Positions 25,181 to 33,464 of a stretch of DNA of 64,000 nt are shown one piece after another. The DNA lies in the NCBI GenBank assembly GCA_034436355.1, contig DAOTVQ010000047.1, positions 198,258 to 262,257 on the forward strand. Reading direction: 5' to 3'. Origin of the DNA: CP2-2F sp034436355 (lineage in GTDB: Bacteria > Chloroflexota > Anaerolineae > Aggregatilineales > UBA2796). Below the pieces are notes generated by a model. That model searched no databases and was not told the DNA's origin. It was given only the letters and a program-made list of their open reading frames with translations. A program made the translations under genes and the position numbers. Positions within the stretch are counted from its first letter, which is position 1, and each line of letters opens with the position of its first letter.

Positions 25181-26695
25181 CTAAGGCGGGCTGGGCAACA
25201 CACGCCGCAGCCAACGGACGCCAACCTGCCGCAGTTCGGCATCCAGCAGGGCAATGCACACAGCAAAGCTGAGCAGGGCGGCACAGGTAACGCAGGCAAG
25301 GCTGATCAGAAGGTTGGGGCTTGTCAGTCCGTCGTAAAGGGCGCGCAGCACGCCAAAGATCAGCGCGTTGAGCAGCAAAAACGGCGCAGCGTTGCGCGCT
25401 GACCAACCAATGCTATAGCCACTCAACACACGCCGATGCACCGCAGGCTGCTGCGTGAACAAATAGGTGAAGTTGAGCGCTACCCACGTCAGTGCAGCGC
25501 CTTCAATGCCCAACACCACAATCCCGACATACATCAGCGCTAGGTAGGGCAGCAGCAGCCACAGGTTCACGCGCACGATCACATCTGCGTTGGCGGTGGC
25601 AGCCGCCGCCGTATAGTCCGCCGCCGAGATCGTGTTGAGCAGCGAGCCAAGCGCCAAGAGCGCCATCACGCGGAAGGCGCCTTCGGCTGTCTCAGGTGTC
25701 GTCCACAGCAGCAGCAATTCGCGCCCAAAGAAAAGGCAAGCAAAGACCAGCGGCGTGATCAAGTAGAGCATCACTTGCAGCAACCGCCGCATATGCCGCC
25801 TGAATGCTTCTTGATCGGCTGCGCCGTGATCGTTTGCCAAGACGGGCAGCAACGCCGTGCTGATGAAGCCTTGCAGCGTGCCAATGCCCTGAATGATGAT
25901 GAAGGCAGTGTTGTAAAAGCCAAGCTGAGTGAGCGGAAGCAGGCGGCTAATCAGGACGCGATCCACCTGAATCAGGATCAGCGAGAGCAGCACCGTGCCG
26001 TAAACGCTGCCCATCTGCCCAAGCGCAGGGCGCAGCGCCGACCACATCAAACGCGGCACGTGCAGCAATCCGCTCCCTGCGCGGCGCACCATCAGGGTAT
26101 AGAGCAGCACACCGCCCACCGAAGTCAGCGCGTTCCACAGCATGAAGGCGCCCAAACTGCCCGTCAGCAGCAGCAGCAGCGTGCCACCGCCCTGATAAAT
26201 GGTAATGTACACCACCTTGACCACATTCAACAGATCGAGCCGCTGCACGCCGCTCAAGAGCGCCACATAGAGGTACATTAGGTGGTTGAACGCAATGGCG
26301 ATTGCCCACAGGCGCAATGCCGAAACTGCCTCAGCCGTCGGCACTTGTTCCAGCCTCAGCCAGCCCTCTGCCAGTGGCACCGCCGCGACAAAGATCAAGA
26401 TGGCGATCAGGACAGCGCACGCCCAATAAATGGCGGCGGCGCTCCGCACAAAGGCGCGGGATTGCTCACGTTCGGCGCTGCTATCGGCGGCAAGGCTGCG
26501 GATGAGCGCCGTTGCCAGCCCAAAATCAAAGAGTGTGTTCATCAGCATGAGCGTTTGCCCAAAGCTGATCAGCCCGTATGCCTCTGCGCCGAGCGTCTGT
26601 AGCTGCACACGCACCAAGACCAAATTCAGCCCAATTGCCCACATGCCGCCGAATACATTGTAAATCACATTGTGTTTGACGTTTGGTGCTGCCAT
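25181..26695 (-). CDS. Wzx-like polysaccharide flippase
   Basis: 504 aa with about 12-14 hydrophobic helices across the full length. The N-terminus (NVIYNVFGGMWAIGLNLVLVRVQLQTLGAEAYGL) and the FNTAFIIIQGIG-like middle match the MOP/MATE-fold oligosaccharide flippase family (Wzx/RfbX). It would turn lipid-linked oligosaccharides across the cytoplasmic membrane. It is the first gene of the minus-strand operon with the methyltransferase and GT2, and is divergent from two GT4 genes, so the whole 23-29 kb stretch is one surface-glycan locus. No polymerase (Wzy) or chain-length (Wzz) gene is visible. Confidence 0.85.
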   Translation of the reverse strand: MAAPNVKHNVIYNVFGGMWAIGLNLVLVRVQLQTLGAEAYGLISFGQTLMLMNTLFDFGLATALIRSLAADSSAEREQSRAFVRSAAAIYWACAVLIAILIFVAAVPLAEGWLRLEQVPTAEAVSALRLWAIAIAFNHLMYLYVALLSGVQRLDLLNVVKVVYITIYQGGGTLLLLLTGSLGAFMLWNALTSVGGVLLYTLMVRRAGSGLLHVPRLMWSALRPALGQMGSVYGTVLLSLILIQVDRVLISRLLPLTQLGFYNTAFIIIQGIGTLQGFISTALLPVLANDHGAADQEAFRRHMRRLLQVMLYLITPLVFACLFFGRELLLLWTTPETAEGAFRVMALLALGSLLNTISAADYTAAAATANADVIVRVNLWLLLPYLALMYVGIVVLGIEGAALTWVALNFTYLFTQQPAVHRRVLSGYSIGWSARNAAPFLLLNALIFGVLRALYDGLTSPNLLISLACVTCAALLSFAVCIALLDAELRQVGVRWLRRVLPSPP

Positions 26696-26754
26696 GTGCG
26701 CCTTATTGTGTCTGATTTCGCCCGTTCAGGTTGCCGACTAGCCGCATCGCTTGT

Positions 26755-26783
26755 ATTATAAGCCATAATGCCCTTGACTCAAA
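26755..26783 (-). promoter_or_regulatory. Promoter for the flippase operon
   Basis: On the minus strand a perfect TATAAT (26760-26755) lies 16-17 nt downstream of TTTGAGT, a partial match to a -35 hexamer. It is about 60 nt upstream of the flippase start in the 99-nt divergent spacer. Confidence 0.45.
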
Positions 26784-26794
26784 CGTAGGCTTCT

Positions 26795-27901
26795 ATGCGG
26801 ATCGGCATCAACATTCTGTATTTACGCCCTAGCTGTGTGGATGGTGCCTACATCTATGCCCGCCGCCTGCTCGATTCGCTGGCGCTCATTGATGCGGAAA
26901 ACACCTACTACGTCTACTTAAACGGTGAAGCGGCACACTTTGCCATGCCGTCGCCGAATTTTCAGCCTGTGATCTTTCCTTTTATGCCAAATCAGCGCTT
27001 TCCGCGCTACTTCCACGAGCAAGTTATCTTGCCGCGCCACGCTGCCAAGCACAAGCTGGATATTGTTCACTCACTGCATCTGACGCACCCTTTTTTTCTG
27101 CCCTGTTATGGCGTGATGACCCTGCACGATACGCGCTTCATGATTCCCGCGCTCGGCGGCGATATTTACGGCTTTCGGCGGCAGGTGATCCGCTTTTTTG
27201 CCGGCAACGGCGCACGGCGCGCCAACCGCGTCATTACCGACTCGGACTTTGCCAAGCGCGAGATGATCGCGCACTTTGGCTTGAAGCCTGACAAGATTGA
27301 TGTAGTGCATCTGAGCATTAGCCCACTTGAAGGTGCGCCGCCAACCGAATCGGCTGAGGCGATCCGCGCTAAGTACGGCATTCGGCAGCCCTACATCGCC
27401 GCGATTGCTGGCAGCTATGTGCATAAGAACATGCCGCGCCTGCTGGAAGCCTTCACCCAAATTCAGGGCGAGTTTCCGCACGAGTTGGTGCTGTTTGGCA
27501 GGCTGCCGCGCAACATCAGCGCTGAGTCGCTCGGTGACCGTGTGCGGACGACAGGCTATGTGCCAGATGAAGACCTGCCCATCCTGATGAACGGCGCGGA
27601 TGTCTTTGTGGTTACCTCTCTCTATGAAGGTTTTGGGTTGCCCGCGTTAGAGGCACAGGCTGCCGATGTCGCGCTGGTCTGCTCAGAGGCTGCCTCACTG
27701 CCGGAAGTGGCGGGCAAAGGCGCGCACTATTTCGATCCGTATGACGTGAACGCCCTTGCCGAAGCGCTCCGCACTTGCCTGCGCGATCCCGATCTGCGCC
27801 AAAGGCTGCGCGCTGAAGGGCGGGCTAATTTAGCGCGCTTCTCTTGGGAAAAAACTGCCCGCGAAACGTTGGCAGTTTACCAGAAAGTGGCGCGCCGCTA
27901 A
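26795..27901 (+). CDS. Family 4 glycosyltransferase (first of tandem pair)
   Basis: 368 aa, GT-B fold. The start MRIGINILYLRP with the Gly-rich acceptor loop, the NRVITDSDFAKREMI segment, the HKNMPRLLEAF phosphate-binding helix and the donor-site motif EGFGLPALE (Glu-x7-Glu) are typical of GT4 retaining transferases. It is probably a cytosolic mannosyl-like or glucosyl-like transferase for lipid-linked glycan. Its stop codon shares a base with the start of the next gene (TAATG). The two neighbouring proteins are clearly paralogous throughout their length. Confidence 0.92.
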   Translation: MRIGINILYLRPSCVDGAYIYARRLLDSLALIDAENTYYVYLNGEAAHFAMPSPNFQPVIFPFMPNQRFPRYFHEQVILPRHAAKHKLDIVHSLHLTHPFFLPCYGVMTLHDTRFMIPALGGDIYGFRRQVIRFFAGNGARRANRVITDSDFAKREMIAHFGLKPDKIDVVHLSISPLEGAPPTESAEAIRAKYGIRQPYIAAIAGSYVHKNMPRLLEAFTQIQGEFPHELVLFGRLPRNISAESLGDRVRTTGYVPDEDLPILMNGADVFVVTSLYEGFGLPALEAQAADVALVCSEAASLPEVAGKGAHYFDPYDVNALAEALRTCLRDPDLRQRLRAEGRANLARFSWEKTARETLAVYQKVARR

Positions 27902-29004
27902 TGCGAATCGGCTTGAATGCGCTCTATTTGCGTGCAGGTGTCATCAATGGCACATCCATCTACGCTGAGCATTTGATCAAGGCGCTGGTGGAGGTTAGTT
28001 CCGATAATGACTATTATCTGTATTTGAACCGCGAGATGGCAAATTTCCCGCTGCCGAACGCGCCAAACCTGAAGCGAATCGTCTGTCCTGTTAACCCAAA
28101 GAACCGTCCGCTGCGCTATTTGTATGAGCAGGCAATCTTGCCGATCTTGGCGCGGCGGCATCGGCTGGACGTGCTGCATTCGCTAAACACGATTGCGCCG
28201 CTGATTTTGCCCTGCCCAAGCGTCGTGACGCTGCACGATACGCGCTTTGTGGTGATGAGCGAAGATATGTCCGCCTTTCGGCGGCGGGTGGTGATCTTCT
28301 TCACGGCAAGCGGCGCACGGCGCGCACAGCGCATCATCGCCGATTCCGAATTTGCCAAGCGTGAGATGATCGGGCATTTGGCGCTGCCTGCCAACAAGAT
28401 TGAGGTTGTGCCGCTTGGTGTACAGAGCAGCACCGCGCCGCTTCAGGGTGAGGCTGCGGCAGCAGTGCGCGCTCAATACGGCATCACGCAGCCTTATATC
28501 GCTGCCATTGGCGGCGGCTATCCGCATAAGAACATCCCGCGCCTGTTAGAGGCATTTAAGGCGCTGTCGGCTGAATTTCCCCATACGTTGGTGCTGATCG
28601 GCAAGCTGCCGCCGAACGTTACGCCCGAAATGCTCAGTGCGCGCATTAAGCTAACCGGTTACGTGCCAAGCGCGCACTTGCCAACCTTGCTCAACGGTGC
28701 AGAATTATTCGCCCTACCATCGCTTTATGAAGGCTTTGGGCTGCCTGCCCTTGAAGCACAAGCAGCCGATGTGCCGCTTGCCTGCTCAACGGCTGCCTCA
28801 CTGCCCGAAGTGGCAGGCGAAGGCGCGCACTATTTTGATCCCTACGATGTGCAGGCGATGGCTGCGGCGATCCGCGCCTGTTTGCGCGATCCCGATCTGC
28901 GCGCCGCGCTGCGCGCCAAAGGGCGTGCCAACCTTGCCCGTTTCGACTGGCGGCAGACTGCCCACCAAACGCTGGCAGTTTATCAGCGCGCCGCTCGCCC
29001 TTAG
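27901..29004 (+). CDS. Family 4 glycosyltransferase (second of tandem pair)
   Basis: 367 aa. It is the paralogue of the preceding gene: MRIGLNALYLRAG start, RIIADSEFAKREMI, HKNIPRLLEAF and EGFGLPALE correspond one to one. The start at 27901 overlaps the upstream TAA by one base, a coupled arrangement; the frame is open further upstream but lies inside the first gene. The stop overlaps the convergent metal-permease stop by 4 nt. The pair probably arose by tandem duplication and adds successive sugars in one glycan. Confidence 0.92.
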   Translation: MRIGLNALYLRAGVINGTSIYAEHLIKALVEVSSDNDYYLYLNREMANFPLPNAPNLKRIVCPVNPKNRPLRYLYEQAILPILARRHRLDVLHSLNTIAPLILPCPSVVTLHDTRFVVMSEDMSAFRRRVVIFFTASGARRAQRIIADSEFAKREMIGHLALPANKIEVVPLGVQSSTAPLQGEAAAAVRAQYGITQPYIAAIGGGYPHKNIPRLLEAFKALSAEFPHTLVLIGKLPPNVTPEMLSARIKLTGYVPSAHLPTLLNGAELFALPSLYEGFGLPALEAQAADVPLACSTAASLPEVAGEGAHYFDPYDVQAMAAAIRACLRDPDLRAALRAKGRANLARFDWRQTAHQTLAVYQRAARP

Positions 29005-30404
29005 CGTGCCAATAGCTCAGTGCGGAACGCCTGCACTACTGCTTCACCACGCAGCGTCAGGCACACCTGATCTGCCTGCAACTGCACCAGACGCTGTGCT
29101 TGCAGACGCGCCAGATAACGCCTCGTTTTGCGCGGCGACCAGTTCAAGTGTTGGTGCAGCGTCCCTCGCGCACATTCGGCGTCTGCCTCTGGCGTATCCT
29201 GATGGTTGTAGAGATGCCCAAGCAAAAGCTGCTCTGCAAAGGCACGGCGCTGCCGCCAGCGCCGAACAACTGCTGCCAGCAACCCATAGCGCGGCGAAAG
29301 CACCCAAATCAGCAGGAAGCAAGCAAAGAGCATGATGACCATCGCCGCCGAGATTGAGATGTCCCACATTCGCGCCACCTCGTAGCCCGTGAAGGCGGAA
29401 AAGATGCCCAACAGCGGCGCGATCACAAACATCAGCCACAGCCGATCTGTCAGCAGATAGGCAGCCGCCGCTGGAATGATGAAGAATGCCACCACCAAGA
29501 TCGAGCCGACCGCATCAAAGGCGGCAACCGCCGTCAGGCTGACCAAGATCATCAGCGCGTAGCTGAGCAAGGCAGGCTTGAAGCCAAAAGCAGCCGCCAA
29601 GCCTGCATCAAAGGTTGCCAGCTTCAGCTCTTTATAGAAGAACAGCACAAAGAGCAAGTTCAGCAGCGAGACGCTGCCCAACGGCAGCAGCGCACGCGGC
29701 AAAAAGACCAACTGCGGCGGTGTGCTGATCAAACGGCGCTGCCAAGCCTCTGCTGCGCTAAAAGTGCCGCAGTTGCCGCATGTTTCCTCAAAAATGGCGC
29801 GTGGGCTGCGCGGCGAAATGCCTTCCGTCGCACAGTTCACGCAGATACGCGCTACCGTCGCACGCGGATCATCAGCAGTGATGGTGACAGGCTCGCAGTT
29901 GTCAAGACAATGGCTGTTTGTGTTTGCCCACGCAACGCCAATTTCACCAACCATCACCGAATCAATATCCAGATGCACATTGGGAATATAGCGTGTCACC
30001 AAAATCACGGCGAGCGCAAACAGGAACGGAAATGCCAGCCCAAGCGCCGTATCGCCCTTTACCAAGTTAGATCGCTGAATCAGTTCGGTCAGCAGCACCG
30101 TGCCAACGCCGGCAAGCGCCGCGCCAAGCAGCAGCAGCGGCGAACTCAGGCTTGGCGCTTGCCCAAGCCACACCATCGCCAAAAAGGCAGCCACAATGCC
30201 AAACAGCACCGTATGGCTGATCGCATCAGCCGTCATCGCCATCTTACGCAGCACCAAGAACACACCGCAGAGCGCCGTTGCAAAGGCAACCAACGCACCG
30301 ATCAGCAGTGCTGTATTGCGCGGATCGCCGAAGAAGGCGTTGATCTGCTCGGCAGTGGCAAAGTTTAGCAAAAATTCAATCAATAGACGTTCAATGCCGT
30401 GCAT
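29001..30404 (-). CDS. Metal ABC transporter permease with Cys-rich insertion and C-terminal winged helix
   Basis: 467 aa from the ATG at 30404, 2 nt past the upstream permease stop, with AAGAAGG just before. About eight helices match the ABC-3 (ZnuB/MntB/TroC) family: FLVLRKMAMTADAISHTVLFGIV is the signature block. Between the helices near 140 and 236 sits an extra segment of about 70 residues holding Cys166/170, 188/191 and 209/212, three pairs resembling zinc- or metal-binding knuckles. After the last helix a soluble tail (about 385-467) reads as a winged helix (LHQHLNWSPRKTRRYLARLQAQRLVQL then a short wing and LRGEAVVQAF). The family imports Mn, Zn or Fe; the extra parts may sense the metal. 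Confidence 0.85.
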   Translation of the reverse strand: MHGIERLLIEFLLNFATAEQINAFFGDPRNTALLIGALVAFATALCGVFLVLRKMAMTADAISHTVLFGIVAAFLAMVWLGQAPSLSSPLLLLGAALAGVGTVLLTELIQRSNLVKGDTALGLAFPFLFALAVILVTRYIPNVHLDIDSVMVGEIGVAWANTNSHCLDNCEPVTITADDPRATVARICVNCATEGISPRSPRAIFEETCGNCGTFSAAEAWQRRLISTPPQLVFLPRALLPLGSVSLLNLLFVLFFYKELKLATFDAGLAAAFGFKPALLSYALMILVSLTAVAAFDAVGSILVVAFFIIPAAAAYLLTDRLWLMFVIAPLLGIFSAFTGYEVARMWDISISAAMVIMLFACFLLIWVLSPRYGLLAAVVRRWRQRRAFAEQLLLGHLYNHQDTPEADAECARGTLHQHLNWSPRKTRRYLARLQAQRLVQLQADQVCLTLRGEAVVQAFRTELLAR

Positions 30405-30406
30405 GG

Positions 30407-31384
30407 TCAGCCTTCTTTCGTCAGTTGGTGCGTCGTGCGCTGCTGCCAAAGCTGCCACAGCACGCCGCGCTCTGGCGCAAAGAGCAGCGCAATCAGCACA
30501 ATGCTGCACACAACCACAATCATCAGCGGACCGGTTGGCAAGCCGCGCTCCACCGCGCTCAGCACCGCGCCCGATCCACCCGCGAAGGCGCCTAAAAGCG
30601 CCGCGAGGACGATCATTTGCTCCAAACGGCGCGTCCATTGGCGTGCTGCTGCCGCTGGTGCGATCAACAAGCCGACCATTAAGATCACGCCTGCCAATTG
30701 CAGCCCAAGCACAATGACCGCCACAATCAGGCTGGATAGGATCAAATTCAGCCGCCGCGTTGGATAGCCGTTGGCACGCGCAAAGTCAGGATCAAAGGTG
30801 AGCAGCTTGAATTCCTTCCAAAAGGCAAAGAGTGTTGCACCCACCAGCAGGCACGCCGCACCGAGCATCAGCACATCGCGCTGCACAATGGCTGCCGCTT
30901 GCCCAAAGATGAACTTATGCAAGCCGGCTTGGCTGGCATCAGCGCGCCCTTGAATATACGAGAGCAGCGCCACACCAATCGCAAAGAAAGACGCTAACAC
31001 AATGCCCATCGCCGCATCTTGCTTAAGGCGTGTGGTGCTGGTGAGCGTCCCAACCAACTGCGCGCCCAGCCAGCCTGTGGCGGCGGCGCCAACCAAGAGC
31101 GCAAATGGCTCACGCCCAACCAACAGAAAAGCAAGTGCTACGCCCGGCAGCGCCGCGTGTGAGAGTGTATCGCCAATCAGGCTTTGCCCACGTAGCATCG
31201 CAAAACTGCCCGCCATGCCGCACAGCACACCCAGCAGCGCGCCGCCTAAGGCTACATTGGTCAGCGTGTAGTCGTACTGCACGCCAAGTGCCACACTGAG
31301 CGGAATGCCGAGTGCCACCAAGAGTGCCACCAGACCGATAAAACGCCATACGCGCCGATCTTCAGACAGCATACTAGGCAACAT
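30407..31384 (-). CDS. Metal ABC transporter permease
   Basis: 325 aa, ABC-3 family. GSFAMLRGQSLIGDTLSHAALPGVALAFLL is the conserved coupling and early-helix block; about nine hydrophobic helices fill the protein. The ATG at 31384 is preferred because AGAAGG lies 5 nt upstream; it overlaps the ATPase stop by 11 nt. A second ATG 12 nt later would be non-overlapping but far from the ribosome binding site. It should form the heterodimeric channel with the longer permease encoded immediately downstream. No Cys-rich insertion or winged helix is found in this copy. Confidence 0.9.
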   Translation of the reverse strand: MLPSMLSEDRRVWRFIGLVALLVALGIPLSVALGVQYDYTLTNVALGGALLGVLCGMAGSFAMLRGQSLIGDTLSHAALPGVALAFLLVGREPFALLVGAAATGWLGAQLVGTLTSTTRLKQDAAMGIVLASFFAIGVALLSYIQGRADASQAGLHKFIFGQAAAIVQRDVLMLGAACLLVGATLFAFWKEFKLLTFDPDFARANGYPTRRLNLILSSLIVAVIVLGLQLAGVILMVGLLIAPAAAARQWTRRLEQMIVLAALLGAFAGGSGAVLSAVERGLPTGPLMIVVVCSIVLIALLFAPERGVLWQLWQQRTTHQLTKEG

Positions 31385-32162
31385 AGACGCCTTCTTTCTG
31401 CGGCAAACTGCCATTCAGGGCGGCTGGCAGCGCACCGATGCGTCCGCCGTAAGTGCGCCGCACGTTTTCTTCGGTGAAGGTGCGCGCCGTTGCACCACTG
31501 CCGACGACCTCTACATTGAGCAGCGTCACCCAGTCGAAATATTCGGTTACAGTCTGCAAATCGTGGTGGACGACGATCACTGTTTTCCCCTGTTCGCGTA
31601 ACGTGTGCAGCAAACTGACGATGGCGCGTTCAGTGACGGCATCCACAGCGGCGAACGGCTCATCCATGAAGTAGAGATTAGCAGCCTGCACTAAGGCACG
31701 CGCCAAAAAGACGCGCTGCTGTTGCCCGCCGCTGAGCTGGCTGATCTGCCGCCCTGCAAAATTCGCCATGCCAACTTGCGCTAGGGCGTGTAAGGCTGCT
31801 TCGTGTTCCGCCTTACCGGGACGCCGCAGCCAGCCCAGTCGCCCATATAGTCCCATCATGACCACGTCGAGTACGGTGGTTGGGAAGTCCCAATCCACGC
31901 TGCCGCGCTGCGGCACATAGCCGATCAGGTGGCGTGCTTGGCGCAGCGGCTTGCCAAAGAAGCGCACATCGCCGGAAGCACGCGGAATAAGACCGAGCGC
32001 CGCCTTGATCAGCGTGCTTTTGCCCGCGCCATTCGGTCCGACAATTGCCATCAGCAGGCCGCTCGGCACGCATAAATCAACATCCCACAGCACGGGTTTG
32101 TTCTGATAAGCAACCGTGAGGTCGTTAATTTCGAGTGCGTAGGGTTGGTCTGTCATCTTCAA
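31374..32162 (-). CDS. Metal ABC transporter ATP-binding protein
   Basis: 262 aa. Walker A GPNGAGKST, Q-loop YVPQRGSVDWDFP, signature LSGGQQQR, Walker B LYFMDEPFAAVD and switch His in VVHHDLQT are complete. The QRGSVDWDFPTTV Q-loop context is the hallmark of Mn/Zn/Fe importer ATPases (MntA/ZnuC/TroB). AGAAGG sits 6 nt before a TTG (32162) and 12 nt before an ATG (32156); either may be the start. It is the second gene of the four-gene importer operon. Confidence 0.95.
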   Translation of the reverse strand: MKMTDQPYALEINDLTVAYQNKPVLWDVDLCVPSGLLMAIVGPNGAGKSTLIKAALGLIPRASGDVRFFGKPLRQARHLIGYVPQRGSVDWDFPTTVLDVVMMGLYGRLGWLRRPGKAEHEAALHALAQVGMANFAGRQISQLSGGQQQRVFLARALVQAANLYFMDEPFAAVDAVTERAIVSLLHTLREQGKTVIVVHHDLQTVTEYFDWVTLLNVEVVGSGATARTFTEENVRRTYGGRIGALPAALNGSLPQKEGVYVA

Positions 32163-32223
32163 TGTATCCTTCTGCTTGGCAACTACCTAGCACACAATGC
32201 GCTAGGCGGATTCTGAACTTCTG

Positions 32224-33213
32224 CTAACGCCCTTGCAATTCCTTTGGCAGCGCTAACCCTAAACTTTCAGGCAGCGGCGGCACAGGGTAACCGAACGATT
32301 GCAAAATGGTGATGATGTTGTGCGTGATCATACCCGTATAGCTGCCGCCGAAATCCTCAGGCGCGCCCATCGCATCCGAATAAAGTTCGCGCACGCCCAC
32401 CTTCACCGATGCACCTTTTGCCTGCGCCGCCGCAACGACTGCCTCAATGGTGGCACGCGGCACGCTGCTCTCGACGAAGATCACGGCGATGCCCTCACTG
32501 ACCACCAAATCCGCCACTGCCTGAATATCGGCAACGCTTGCCTCAGCCGCCGTGCTGATGCCCTGAATGCCGCGCACTTGCCAACCGAAGGCATCCCCAA
32601 AGTATTGGAAGGCATTATGTGAGGTGACTAGCACGCGCTTTTCCTCAGGGATGGTGGCATCGGTCATGGCAGCCAAGCCCCAGTCATAGAGCGCCTCAAG
32701 CTGTGCAGTGTAGGCAGCCGCATTAGCACGGTAAAAATCGGTGTTGGCGGCGTCGCTTTCGGCAAGCACTTCCGCCAAACCTTCGGCGGCAAGCGCCCAA
32801 TTGAGCGGATCAAACCAGAAGTGCGGATCAGGCACGCCGACTTCTTCCTCTAGCAAGAAGCCCGCATCCGCTACAGGCGCGCTCAGTGCGTAAGTGCGAA
32901 TGGCACGCTGACCCAACGCCGCAAAGACTGCTTCAAACTGCCCTTCAAGGTTCAAGCCGCTATAAATGACCACTTGCGCGGCATTCATGGCGGCAATATC
33001 GGACTCGGTGGGCTTGTAGAGGTGCGGATCAACGCCGGCGCCCATCAGCGCGGTAAGCACAATGCGCTCGCCGCCAATGATGCGGGCAAGGTCAGCCGCC
33101 TGTGTGGTGGTAACCACCACACGCAGGCGATCCTCAGCGCGCAGCACGCCGAAGGGCATCAACGTAAGCGTCATTAGAAGCAACAGCAACACCCAAAGTT
33201 TGGATTTCCCCAT
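32224..33213 (-). CDS. TroA/ZnuA-like metal-binding protein of the ABC importer
   Basis: 329 aa. A signal peptide (1-26, WVLLLLLMTLTLMPFGVLRA) lacks a lipobox Cys, which is notable if the cell has a single membrane, since such proteins are usually lipid-anchored. The metal ligands can be read as His64 (VDPHLYKPT), His131 (PDPHFWFDP), His199 (TSHNAFQYFG) and Asp280 (YSDAMG), the same set and spacing as TroA, which binds Zn or Mn. No His-rich loop is present, unlike typical high-affinity ZnuA. It is the first gene of the operon, directly behind the promoter and operator. Confidence 0.93.
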   Translation of the reverse strand: MGKSKLWVLLLLLMTLTLMPFGVLRAEDRLRVVVTTTQAADLARIIGGERIVLTALMGAGVDPHLYKPTESDIAAMNAAQVVIYSGLNLEGQFEAVFAALGQRAIRTYALSAPVADAGFLLEEEVGVPDPHFWFDPLNWALAAEGLAEVLAESDAANTDFYRANAAAYTAQLEALYDWGLAAMTDATIPEEKRVLVTSHNAFQYFGDAFGWQVRGIQGISTAAEASVADIQAVADLVVSEGIAVIFVESSVPRATIEAVVAAAQAKGASVKVGVRELYSDAMGAPEDFGGSYTGMITHNIITILQSFGYPVPPLPESLGLALPKELQGR

Positions 33214-33236
33214 TTTTCATTTCCCTGCGATCAGAA

Positions 33237-33252
33237 TTTAGGTTAGACTAAA
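33237..33252. promoter_or_regulatory. DtxR/MntR-like operator ahead of the metal importer
   Basis: TTTAGGTTAGACTAAA is an interrupted inverted repeat (TTTAG and CTAAA arms). Its TTAGGTTAG half equals the first half of the classical DtxR/IdeR consensus. It lies just downstream of the predicted start of transcription, an ideal position for metal-dependent repression. No DtxR/MntR gene is in the window, apart from the winged helix fused to the permease. Confidence 0.65.
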
Positions 33253-33262
33253 TACGATAAAC

Positions 33263-33291
33263 ACTATAAATAAACTTTTGGTTTTTGTCAA
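33263..33291 (-). promoter_or_regulatory. Sigma-70-type promoter of the metal importer operon
   Basis: On the minus strand TTGACA (33291-33286), a 17-nt spacer and TATAGT (33268-33263) form an almost perfect promoter 50 nt before the start codon. The spacer and flanks are AT-rich. The rest of the gap up to the ftsY stop (33292-33464) shows nothing recognisable. Confidence 0.8.
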
Positions 33292-33464
33292 TGGGCAAAA
33301 TAGGGAAAGGCGGGGTGAATTTGGCAAAGTAAATCGCCAAAACGCTGCTAAGGTGTGCAGAAGAGGAAATAAGGCTTAGGTCGTGAGGCGGGTTGCTGGG
33401 TAAAGTGAAGGGCGGTCGGGCTTGCTCTGCACCAACGCGCCCTCACGTTCATTGTGGCTGAAGG

